In this document: one piece after another, positions 11,251 to 18,408 of the stretch
How positions within the stretch are numbered: the first letter of the stretch is position 1
How the letters are laid out: every line of letters begins with the position of its first letter
Assembly: GCA_009701885.1 (NCBI GenBank)
Contig: WLJH01000013.1
Coordinates: forward strand, 1 to 64,000
Origin: Actinomycetota bacterium
Lineage (GTDB): Bacteria; Actinomycetota; Actinomycetes; Propionibacteriales; Nocardioidaceae
DNA: 64,000 nt
Direction of reading: 5' to 3'
Notes under the pieces: model-generated
What the model was told of the DNA's origin: nothing
The model's database searches: none
What the model saw: only the letters and a program-made list of their open reading frames with translations
Translations under genes and position numbers: made by a program

Positions 11251-11487
11251 TCACTGCTCTCCCCCGGAGTCTGCCGGAGGGGCGCCGAACGTCTTGAACA
11301 CCATGTACATCCCGAGGCCCGCACCCAGAAGGATGCCGACCGCCACCAGGAACGAGGTCCCGAGCCACCGGTCGGCCAGCCAGCCGAGGACGCCGTAGAG
11401 CAGGACGCCCGCCACGAGGTAGCTGAAGGCCCGCCAGGGATCCTGGGACGGCTGGCTCGTGTCGTACCGAGAGTCGTCGGGAGCCAT
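11251..11487 (-). CDS. AtpZ/AtpI-family small membrane protein
   Basis: A 78-residue protein with a polar N-terminus (DDSRYDTSQPSQDPW) and two membrane helices (residues about 22-40 and 45-65). This pair of helices before atpB marks the AtpZ/AtpI type assembly or magnesium-handling factors of F-type ATPases. The ATG at 11485-11487 gives the N-terminus seen in relatives; a GTG at 11515-11517 directly after the preceding stop (TGAGTG) would add 10 residues by coupled translation, and I cannot settle between them. Confidence 0.75.
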   Translation of the reverse strand: MAPDDSRYDTSQPSQDPWRAFSYLVAGVLLYGVLGWLADRWLGTSFLVAVGILLGAGLGMYMVFKTFGAPPADSGGEQ

Positions 11488-11517
11488 CGCGAAGCGGACG
11501 ATAGCAGTCGGTGGCAC

Positions 11518-12015
11518 TCATCGCCGCACCGCCTCGGGCGAGTGGTCGGCGGGGGTCGTGGGGGCCGCTGCGGCGCCCTGCTGGGGCAGCTCGTAGACGG
11601 GGATCCGGACGCGCACCGCGGCGACCACCTGGCCGACCATCCAGCCCAGCATCACCGCGAGCAGGCCGCCGAAGAGCCAGCGGCGCTCGGCCAGGTCCGC
11701 GAAGAGCTCGGCCTCGGAGGCGGCGAGCAGGACGGCCACGAGCAGCACGAGCTGCAGCGCGTAGGTCATGAGGGCCACGCCCAGCGACGCACCCGGCATC
11801 AGCCCGGCCACCAGGTCCACGGCGGTGGAGCCGAAGAGCAGGATGCCCAGCACGGCCAGCGCGCCGAAGGCGGCCGCGAGGGCCGCGTCGCTGCCCGAGG
11901 CCAACCAGCCGGCGCCGGCGACGAGGAGCCCGGGGACCAGCGCGGCGGCACCGACGGCGCCGTGCAGGAGCACGGCGTGCGGGCGGCGCGGGGACGCGGT
12001 CGTCGCGGGGGTCAT
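11518..12015 (-). CDS. ATP synthase protein I-like membrane protein
   Basis: A 165-residue protein with about four membrane segments (residues about 20-40, 45-65, 75-95 and 110-130) and a polar tail. The position directly before atpB, and four-helix architecture, match the AtpI-like gene of other actinobacteria (Rv1303 in M. tuberculosis). Such proteins assist c-ring assembly. The ATG at 12013-12015 precedes the sequence TPATTASPRRPHAVLL; longer readings add Arg/Ser-rich sequence. Confidence 0.75.
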   Translation of the reverse strand: MTPATTASPRRPHAVLLHGAVGAAALVPGLLVAGAGWLASGSDAALAAAFGALAVLGILLFGSTAVDLVAGLMPGASLGVALMTYALQLVLLVAVLLAASEAELFADLAERRWLFGGLLAVMLGWMVGQVVAAVRVRIPVYELPQQGAAAAPTTPADHSPEAVRR

Positions 12016-12067
12016 CGGCGGCCGTTCTCTGCTGGGAGGGGCAGGGCTGTAACGCTCGTGAAAACTA

Positions 12068-13225
12068 TCACAAGCGCTCGGGCGCCTCGGCAACTGGATC
12101 GTTCAAGACGGCCGGCCGGTGCAGCCGTGGGAGCAGGAAGGTGAGCGCGATCGTCGCCACCGTGGCGACCGCGACGCAGGCCACCACGACCGGGCCGGAG
12201 TAGAGGCTCACGAGCACGGTGCCGAAGGCGACCAAGGCTGCCCACAGCCACATGATGAAGACCGCGCGGCGCTGGGAGTGACCGATCTCCAGCAGCCGGT
12301 GGTGCAGGTGTTGCTTGTCGGGGGCGAACGGCGAACGGCCGGCCCTCGTCCGGCGCACCACCGCCAGGACCAGGTCCAGCAGCGGCACCACGAGGATCGC
12401 CACCGGCAGCAGGATCGGCAGCAGCAGGACCAGGCTGGCGTCTCCGCCAGAACCGCTCCCCTGCGAGAGGTCGACCTCGTTGAACTGCCCCGTGAGCGTG
12501 ATGGCCCCTGCGGAGAGGACGAGCCCGATGAGCATCGACCCCGAGTCGCCCATGAAGAGCCGGGCCGGGTTGATGTTGTGCGGCAGGAACCCCGCGCAGG
12601 CCCCCGCCAGCGCCACGGTGAGCAGCGCCGCCGTGGTCGCGCGCGAGGTGTTGTTGATGGCCGTCAGCTGGTAGCAGAACAGGAAGAAGGCGCCCGCGCC
12701 GATCCCGACCACGCCCGCGGCCAGCCCGTCCAGCCCGTCGACGAAGTTCACCGCGTTGATGGTCGCGATCACCAGGAACCCGGTGAGCAGGGCGGCCTGC
12801 GCCGGGTCGAGGGAGAAGATCTCGCCGCCCGGGACGGTGAAGAAGTAGAACTGCACGCCGAAGGCCACGAGGAAGCCCGCGGCCAGCAGCTGGCCGCCGA
12901 GCTTGGTCAGCGCGTCGAGCTCGAAGAGGTCGTCGAGCACCCCGACGGCACAGATCAGCGCTCCGGCACCGATGACCACCCCGGCGTCGCGGAAGACCAC
13001 GTCCCCGGCGGTGGAGAGGAAGGGCAGCTCACGGGCCACGAGGTACGCCGACACCAGGCCGCCGAGCATCGCCAGCCCCCCGAGGTAGGGGATCGGCTCG
13101 TCGTGCACGTCGCGGTCGCGGACGCGCGCGACCGCACCGGTGCGCAGCGCGATCTCGCGCGCGATGACGGTGAGGAGGTAGGTGACCGCCATGGCCACCA
13201 GGAAGACGACGACGTACTCGCGCAC
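12068..13225 (-). CDS. wecA: Undecaprenyl-phosphate N-acetylglucosaminyl 1-phosphate transferase (WecA/Rfe family)
   Basis: A 385-residue polyprenyl-phosphate:sugar-1-phosphate transferase with about ten membrane helices. It transfers a sugar-1-phosphate from a UDP-sugar to a lipid carrier, the first step of cell-wall glycan linkage units. Catalytic motifs are seen: VGVLDDLFEL (first aspartate pair), NAVNFVDGLDGLAAG (DD/NxxNxxDG), FMGDSGSM and the cytosolic HHRLLEIGHS histidine motif. M. tuberculosis has rfe (Rv1302) in the same place. The start GTG at 13223-13225 lies 4 nt after the preceding stop. Confidence 0.92.
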   Translation of the reverse strand: MREYVVVFLVAMAVTYLLTVIAREIALRTGAVARVRDRDVHDEPIPYLGGLAMLGGLVSAYLVARELPFLSTAGDVVFRDAGVVIGAGALICAVGVLDDLFELDALTKLGGQLLAAGFLVAFGVQFYFFTVPGGEIFSLDPAQAALLTGFLVIATINAVNFVDGLDGLAAGVVGIGAGAFFLFCYQLTAINNTSRATTAALLTVALAGACAGFLPHNINPARLFMGDSGSMLIGLVLSAGAITLTGQFNEVDLSQGSGSGGDASLVLLLPILLPVAILVVPLLDLVLAVVRRTRAGRSPFAPDKQHLHHRLLEIGHSQRRAVFIMWLWAALVAFGTVLVSLYSGPVVVACVAVATVATIALTFLLPRLHRPAVLNDPVAEAPERL

Positions 13226-13229
13226 GCCC

Positions 13230-14009
13230 TCAGGCCTCGCTGTCGGCGCGCTGCCCCGGGTCCTGCTCGTCGGGACTCGTGCTGTCGGGGCCGGCGGGGT
13301 CGTCGGGGTCGTCGCCCGCGCCCGCAGGCTCTGCCTCCGACTCCTGGCCCTCGAGCACCAGCGTCGCACCCAGGGGCTCGAGCACCTCGTTGAGCCGCTC
13401 CAGCGACAGCGCGCCCAGGCGCAGCACCCGGCCCTGGGAGCCGGTCACGTCCACGATCGTGGAGGCCTCTCCCCCGGGCGACTCGCCGTCGTCGACGATC
13501 ACGTCGACGTCCTCGCCGAGCATCTCCTCGGCCTGGTCGGCGTCGGTGGCCGCGGGCATCCCGGTCTTGTTGGCCGAGGAGACCGCCAGCGGGCCGGTGC
13601 GCTCGAGGATCTCGCGCGTGAGGTCGTGGTCGGGCATCCGGACGGCGACGGTGCCGCGGGTCTCCCCCAGGTCCCACTGCAGGGAGGTCTGCTGGTGGCA
13701 GACGAGCGTCAGCGGGCCGGGCCAGAACTCGTCGACGAGCGCGCGGGCGTAGCCCGGCACCCGCACGGCCAGCGCGTCGAGCGTCGTGGCGGCCGAGACC
13801 AGCACCGGCGGCGGCATCTCGCGACCACGGCCCTTGGCGGCCAGCAGCGCGCGGACGGCGGCGGGGTCGAAGGCGTCCGCGGCGATCCCGTAGACGGTGT
13901 CGGTCGGCACCACCGCGAGACCACCGCGCTGCAGGGCCAGGGCCGCGGCCTCGACCGCGCTCTCCCGGTCGTCCTCGCCCTGGGTCGTGTAGCGCTCCAT
14001 GGGGGTCAT
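13230..14009 (-). CDS. L-threonylcarbamoyladenylate synthase (Sua5/YciO/YrdC family)
   Basis: A 259-residue protein that makes threonylcarbamoyl-AMP for the t6A37 modification of ANN-decoding tRNAs. The YrdC fold is evident in VVPTDTVYGIAADAFD, the KGRGREMPPPVLV substrate-binding stretch, WPGPLTLV, VAVRMPDHDL and AVSSANKTGMPA. After residue about 205 there is an acidic, low-complexity tail (rich in D, E, P, S and G) in place of a typical Sua5 domain. The ATG at 14007-14009 overlaps the prmC stop (ATGA); an ATG three codons later is an alternative. Confidence 0.9.
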   Translation of the reverse strand: MTPMERYTTQGEDDRESAVEAAALALQRGGLAVVPTDTVYGIAADAFDPAAVRALLAAKGRGREMPPPVLVSAATTLDALAVRVPGYARALVDEFWPGPLTLVCHQQTSLQWDLGETRGTVAVRMPDHDLTREILERTGPLAVSSANKTGMPAATDADQAEEMLGEDVDVIVDDGESPGGEASTIVDVTGSQGRVLRLGALSLERLNEVLEPLGATLVLEGQESEAEPAGAGDDPDDPAGPDSTSPDEQDPGQRADSEA

Positions 14010-14857
14010 CGTGCCAGTCGGGCCGTGGTGAACCGCGCGCGACCGGCCAGGTCCACGTGGTCGCGCACCTCGTGCCAGCGACCCGTGGCTGCCAGCACGG
14101 CCGGCACGCTCTCGCCCTGGACGTCGGCGTGCTCGACCCCGAGGACGCCCCCGGGTCGCAGCAGCGCGGCGCCGCGCACCGCCAGGAGGCGGATCGCGTC
14201 CAGGCCGTCCTGCCCGGAGAAGAGCGCCAGGTGCGGGTCGTGGTCGCGCGCCTCGACCGCCACCGACTCCCACGACTCCAGCGGAACGTAGGGCGGGTTG
14301 CAGACCAGGACGTCGACGGTGCCGAGGAGGTCGTCGAACGCCTCGAAGGCGTCACCCAGGCGCAGGTCGACGCCGGTGCCGGCGAGGTTGCGCTCGGCGT
14401 AGGCGTGCGCCTCGGGGCTCAGCTCGACGGCGTGCACGCGGGCGTGCGGCACCTCGTCGGCCACCGCCGCGGCGATCGCGCCGGAGCCGGTGCACAGGTC
14501 GACGACGACAGGGGCGTCCTGCGGCGCAGCCTGCTCGACGGCCCAGCCGGCGAGCAGCTCGGTCTCGGGCCGGGGCACGAACACGCCCGGTCCGACGGCC
14601 AGCTCGACGCGCCGGAAGCCCGCCGAGCCGGTGAGGTGCTGCAGGGGCTCGCGGGCGGCGCGGCGCGCCACCACGACGTCGTACGCCGCCGCGTGCTCGT
14701 CGGTGACGTCGACGACCAGCGCGAGCCCGCCGCGGGTGGTGCCGAGGACGTGGGCCAGCAGGGTCGTGGCGTCGGACTCCGGGCTGGCCACTCCCCCGGC
14801 GGCCAGGCGTGCGGCGGCGTCGGCGAGCAGCGCGCGGCGTCCGACGGGCGGGGCCAC
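14006..14857 (-). CDS. prmC: Peptide chain release factor N(5)-glutamine methyltransferase
   Basis: A 283-residue SAM-dependent methyltransferase that methylates the glutamine of the release-factor GGQ motif, so its substrate is encoded by the gene just before it. It has the N-terminal helical recognition domain, the SAM loop VVDLCTGSGAIAAAVA and the catalytic NPPY motif (VLVCNPPYVPL). The start is the GTG at 14855-14857, one base after the prfA stop (TGAGGTG), indicating coupled translation. Confidence 0.94.
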   Translation of the reverse strand: MAPPVGRRALLADAAARLAAGGVASPESDATTLLAHVLGTTRGGLALVVDVTDEHAAAYDVVVARRAAREPLQHLTGSAGFRRVELAVGPGVFVPRPETELLAGWAVEQAAPQDAPVVVDLCTGSGAIAAAVADEVPHARVHAVELSPEAHAYAERNLAGTGVDLRLGDAFEAFDDLLGTVDVLVCNPPYVPLESWESVAVEARDHDPHLALFSGQDGLDAIRLLAVRGAALLRPGGVLGVEHADVQGESVPAVLAATGRWHEVRDHVDLAGRARFTTARLAR

Positions 14858-14858
14858 C

Positions 14859-15932
14859 TCAGTCCTCGAGCGCGGCCAGGCGCGCGGCCATGTCGGCGTC
14901 CACGCACGAGGCGAGCACCGGCTCCAGGGCGCCGTCGAGGACCTGGTCGAGGTTGTAGGACTTGTAGCCGGTGCGGTGGTCGGAGATGCGGTTCTCCGGG
15001 AAGTTGTAGGTGCGGATCCGCTCGGAGCGGTCGACCGTGCGGACCTGGCTGCGGCGGGCCTCCCCGGCAGCGGCCTCGGCCTCCTCCTGCGCGACGGCCA
15101 GTAGGCGCGCGCGCAGGATGCGCATCGCCTGCTCCTTGTTCTGCAGCTGGGACTTCTCGTTCTGGCAGGACACCACGATCCCCGAGGGCACGTGGGTGAT
15201 CCGGACCGCCGAGTCGGTGGTGTTGACGCTCTGCCCACCAGGGCCGCTGGAGCGGAAGACGTCGATGCGCAGGTCGTTCTCGTCGACGCTGACGTCGACC
15301 TGCTCGGCCTCGGGGAGCACCAGGACGCCGGCGGCGCTGGTGTGGACCCGCCCCTGGGACTCCGTCACCGGGACCCGCTGGACCCGGTGCACGCCACCCT
15401 CGAACTTCAGCAGCGCGTACGGCGCCTCGCCGGGGGCGGGAGTGCCCTTGGCCTTCACCGCCACGGTCACCGACTTGTAGCCGCCCAGGTCGGACTCGGT
15501 GGCGTCGAGCACCTCGACGGACCAGCCGCGCTGCTCGGCGTACCGGGTGTACATGCGCAGCAGGTCGCCGGCGAAGAGCGCGGACTCCTCACCGCCCTCC
15601 CCTGACTTCACCTCCAGCAGCGCGTCCTTCTCGTCGGCCGGGTCGCGCGGCACCAGCAGTCGGCGCAGGCGCTCCTCGGTCGTCGCGCGGCGCTCGGCCA
15701 GGGCCTCGGCCTCCTCGGCGAAGGCGGGGTCCTCGGCGGCCAGCTCGCGCGCGGCCTCGACGTCCTCGCCGAGGGTGCGCCACTCCCGCCAGGTGCCGAC
15801 GATGGCCGAGAGCGCGGCGTAACGCTGGTTGAGGCGCTTGGCCAGCCGGGCGTCGGCATGGGTCTCGGGCTGGGCGAGCTGCTGCTCCAGCTCACCGTGC
15901 TCGACGAGCATGCCCTCGACGGCCTCGAACAC
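14859..15932 (-). CDS. prfA: Peptide chain release factor 1
   Basis: A 357-residue class I release factor that reads UAA and UAG. The catalytic GGQ is in [17 protein letters not shown] (domain 3). The usual RF1 start and the C-terminal [10 protein letters not shown] stretch are present. The start is the GTG at 15930-15932, with CGAGGAG 6 nt upstream; longer readings would cross the hairpin downstream of rpmE. Confidence 0.96.
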   Translation of the reverse strand: MFEAVEGMLVEHGELEQQLAQPETHADARLAKRLNQRYAALSAIVGTWREWRTLGEDVEAARELAAEDPAFAEEAEALAERRATTEERLRRLLVPRDPADEKDALLEVKSGEGGEESALFAGDLLRMYTRYAEQRGWSVEVLDATESDLGGYKSVTVAVKAKGTPAPGEAPYALLKFEGGVHRVQRVPVTESQGRVHTSAAGVLVLPEAEQVDVSVDENDLRIDVFRSSGPGGQSVNTTDSAVRITHVPSGIVVSCQNEKSQLQNKEQAMRILRARLLAVAQEEAEAAAGEARRSQVRTVDRSERIRTYNFPENRISDHRTGYKSYNLDQVLDGALEPVLASCVDADMAARLAALED

Positions 15933-15985
15933 GCGGTGCTCCTCGGGTGGTGGTGCGGTGGGTGGAGATCGGGTGGGGACAGCAC

Positions 15986-16028
15986 GAGCGCCGGCCCTCC
16001 CAGCCTGTGGCGGGGTGGACCGGCGCTC
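15986..16028 (-). terminator. Hairpin after rpmE
   Basis: 9-bp perfect arms (15986-15994 with 16020-16028) begin 8 nt past the rpmE stop. The loop can extend the stem with some mismatches. No U-tract. It may partly separate rpmE from prfA. Confidence 0.6.
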
Positions 16029-16036
16029 GGACGGGG

Positions 16037-16252
16037 CTACTTCTTGGCAGCCTTGGCGTAGCGGGCCTCGAAGCGGGCGACGCGGCCGCCGGTGTCGAGG
16101 ATCTTCTGCTTGCCGGTGTAGAACGGGTGGCACTGCGAGCAGACGTCGGACTTGATGACGCCCGAGGTCGCGGTGCTGCGGGTGGTGAACGTGGCGCCGC
16201 AGGCGCAGGAGACCTGGGTCTCGACGTACTCCGGGTGGATGTCCTTCTTCAT
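16037..16252 (-). CDS. rpmE: 50S ribosomal protein L31 (zinc-binding form)
   Basis: A 71-residue bL31. Two cysteine pairs (CAC at residues 16 and 18, CSQC at 37 and 40) bind zinc, so this is the C+ form that is replaced by a C- paralogue under zinc starvation in many actinobacteria. [10 protein letters not shown] is the canonical N-terminus. Its position before prfA is the classic actinobacterial order, but here a two-component pair separates it from rho. Confidence 0.97.
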   Translation of the reverse strand: MKKDIHPEYVETQVSCACGATFTTRSTATSGVIKSDVCSQCHPFYTGKQKILDTGGRVARFEARYAKAAKK

Positions 16253-16351
16253 GGGTCTTCCTCTCGTCGATGACCCCGGGTCGCCCTGCCTGGGTGGTGG
16301 CGTGAACCGGGATCGAGCCAGGACATCATGCCCAACGCCGGGGCCCGCGCC

Positions 16352-17947
16352 CTAATTCCGGCTGGCCGGATCCTGGTCGGGCTGCTCCACCGGCTCCTCG
16401 GCCGCCTCCCCGGTCACGACCTCGACCGGCAGCGCGGCCGCGGCGTCCCCGAGCAGCGGGAACCGCATCGCCACGGTGGTCCCCCGACCCTCCTCGGACT
16501 CGATGCGGAGCTCGCCGGCGTGCCGGTCGACGATGGTCTGCACGATCCGGATGCCCAGGCCGGTGCCCGCGATCTCGTTGGTCACCGCGTTGGAGGCCCG
16601 GAAGAACCGGGTGCCGAGCCGCTCGAGCTCGGCGGCGGGGATGCCGATGCCGTGGTCACGCACGCGGACGACGGCATGGGCGGCACCGACGGTGACCTCG
16701 ACCTCCACGGTGGTGTCGTCGAGGCTGAACTTCACGGCGTTCGAGAGCACGTTCAGCAGCGCCCGCCCGAGCATCGCCCGGTCCGCCAGCACCAGCACCG
16801 GAGTGGTCGGGGCGTCCAGGCGCACCGTGATGCCCCGGCCCGCCGCGGTGATGCGCACGTCGGTCACCGCGTCGCGCACCAGCGGCACCAGGTCGGCGGC
16901 CTCCAAGTCGGTGTGCCGGGTCTCGGCCTTGGACAGGGTCAGCAGGTCGTCGATCAGCGTCTTGAGCCGGGCCACGTTGCGGCGGCTGGCCTCGAGGATC
17001 CGCTCGTGGCGTGGCGACATCACGCCCTCGAACTCCTCGGCCACGACCTCGAGGTACCCGCTGATGGTCGTCAGCGGCGTGCGCAGCTCGTGGGAGACGT
17101 TGGAGACGAAGTCGTCCTTGGCGGTGTCGAGGGTCCGCAGCGAGGACTGGATCCTGGACTCCACCGCCAGTGCGCGGCCCTGCGCGTCGGCCAGCGCGTT
17201 GAGCGCCTCCACGACCGAGCGCAGCTCCCGCGGGCCGACCGGGCGGGCCCGCAGGGAAGGATCCTTGGCCATCTGGGTCACGACGCGCTCGAGCTCGACC
17301 AGCGGGTCCGACACGTCGCGCAGCATCTGGGCGCGCGAACGGGTCACCACGAGCCAGGCCAGGAGGGCCAGCAGCGCGACGGCCCCCACCGTCCCCCGCA
17401 GCCGCCAGGAGGCGTCCGAGCTGGCCTGGCGGACCCGGTCGCCGAACGCGGCGGCCGTCGCGCGGTGCGACTCCAGCACCTCGTTGAAGAGCATCTGGCC
17501 GGTCCGGTAGCGGCGCGGCTGGAAGGTCTCGGGACCCCCCTCCTCGGCCACGCAGGGTTGGGCGTAGCGGGTCAGCCACTCCTCGACCGCCGCCTCCTGC
17601 TGGGCGACCAGCACGCGCAGGCCGGCGTCGCCCTCGGCGTACGCCCGGACGACGCGCTGGTCCGCGGGGAGCCGGGCCAGGACCTGCTCGTACTCGTCGA
17701 GGGCGGACGGGTCGCCGCTGCGGGCGTAGTTGGCCACGGCTCCCTCCATCGCCGTGAGGTCCAGCAGCACGTCTTGGTTGGCCGCGGCCGCCGGCTGCAG
17801 CTCCTCGGTGAGGGTGTTGACCGCACGGGTGGAGAGCAGCACCCCGAGGATCGCGACCGCAGCCATCAGCCCGACCACGACGGCCAGGCGGAACAGGGCA
17901 GGGGTCAGTGTCCGTGCGACGGTGCGCCCGGGCGCCGCGGCCTCCAC
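16352..17947 (-). CDS. Membrane sensor histidine kinase
   Basis: A 531-residue kinase. Two membrane helices (residues about 22-42 and about 205-225) flank an extracellular helical sensor of about 160 residues resembling CHASE3-type domains. A HAMP-like linker, the HisKA dimerisation domain (VSHELRTPL, phospho-accepting His near residue 286) and an HATPase_c domain (NVLSNAVKFS, DHGIGIP, RFFRA, GTGLGIRI) follow. The GTG at 17945-17947 lies 13 nt after the response-regulator stop; a later GTG at 17918-17920 is possible. The signal sensed is unknown. Confidence 0.88.
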   Translation of the reverse strand: MEAAAPGRTVARTLTPALFRLAVVVGLMAAVAILGVLLSTRAVNTLTEELQPAAAANQDVLLDLTAMEGAVANYARSGDPSALDEYEQVLARLPADQRVVRAYAEGDAGLRVLVAQQEAAVEEWLTRYAQPCVAEEGGPETFQPRRYRTGQMLFNEVLESHRATAAAFGDRVRQASSDASWRLRGTVGAVALLALLAWLVVTRSRAQMLRDVSDPLVELERVVTQMAKDPSLRARPVGPRELRSVVEALNALADAQGRALAVESRIQSSLRTLDTAKDDFVSNVSHELRTPLTTISGYLEVVAEEFEGVMSPRHERILEASRRNVARLKTLIDDLLTLSKAETRHTDLEAADLVPLVRDAVTDVRITAAGRGITVRLDAPTTPVLVLADRAMLGRALLNVLSNAVKFSLDDTTVEVEVTVGAAHAVVRVRDHGIGIPAAELERLGTRFFRASNAVTNEIAGTGLGIRIVQTIVDRHAGELRIESEEGRGTTVAMRFPLLGDAAAALPVEVVTGEAAEEPVEQPDQDPASRN

Positions 17948-17960
17948 GCCTGGTCCCGGC

Positions 17961-18332
17961 TCAGCCCGACCGCGACAGCAGCGCCTCGACGCGCGCTGCC
18001 AGCTCGCGCGGGCTGAACGGCTTGGTGATGTAGTCGTCGGCACCGGAGTCGAAGCCGGTCTCGACGTCGGACTCCTGGGCGCGGGCCGTGAGCAGGATGA
18101 CCGGCAGGTCGGCCAGGGCGGGGTCGGCCCGGATCGCCCGGATCGCGTCGAGGCCGGAGACCCCCGGCATCATGACGTCCAGCACCGCGAGGTCGGGGCG
18201 GCTGGCCTGGCAGGCCTCCACCGCGGCCGCGCCGTCGCCGACCGCCGTGATCTCATGGCCCATGGTCGAGAGCTTGAACTCGACGAGCTCACGGATGTCG
18301 ACGTCGTCGTCGGCCACCAGGATCCGTGCCAC
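17961..18332 (-). CDS. Stand-alone response regulator receiver
   Basis: A 123-residue CheY-like receiver with no output domain. Acidic pocket DDD (residues 8-10), phosphorylation site D52 (LAVLDVMMPG), T82 and K104 (ITKPFSP) are all present, so phosphotransfer should work. The PF-SP-EL ending resembles OmpR-family receivers that have lost the DNA-binding part. It is co-directional with the downstream histidine kinase, its probable partner. Its output must be protein-protein interaction or a phosphorelay. Confidence 0.9.
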   Translation of the reverse strand: MARILVADDDVDIRELVEFKLSTMGHEITAVGDGAAAVEACQASRPDLAVLDVMMPGVSGLDAIRAIRADPALADLPVILLTARAQESDVETGFDSGADDYITKPFSPRELAARVEALLSRSG

Positions 18333-18408
18333 GGGTCACCTCTCGTCGCGGGCCGCCCGGCCCAGGTCTCCAGCAGAGCGTAGGGCACCGGGGGCGCCCG
18401 TCAGGCCG

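Noticed and set aside
16328..18016. Long plus-strand frame opposite the histidine kinase gene
   Set aside because: Composition is Arg/His/Gln-rich and no family matches; the kinase on the other strand has all motifs.
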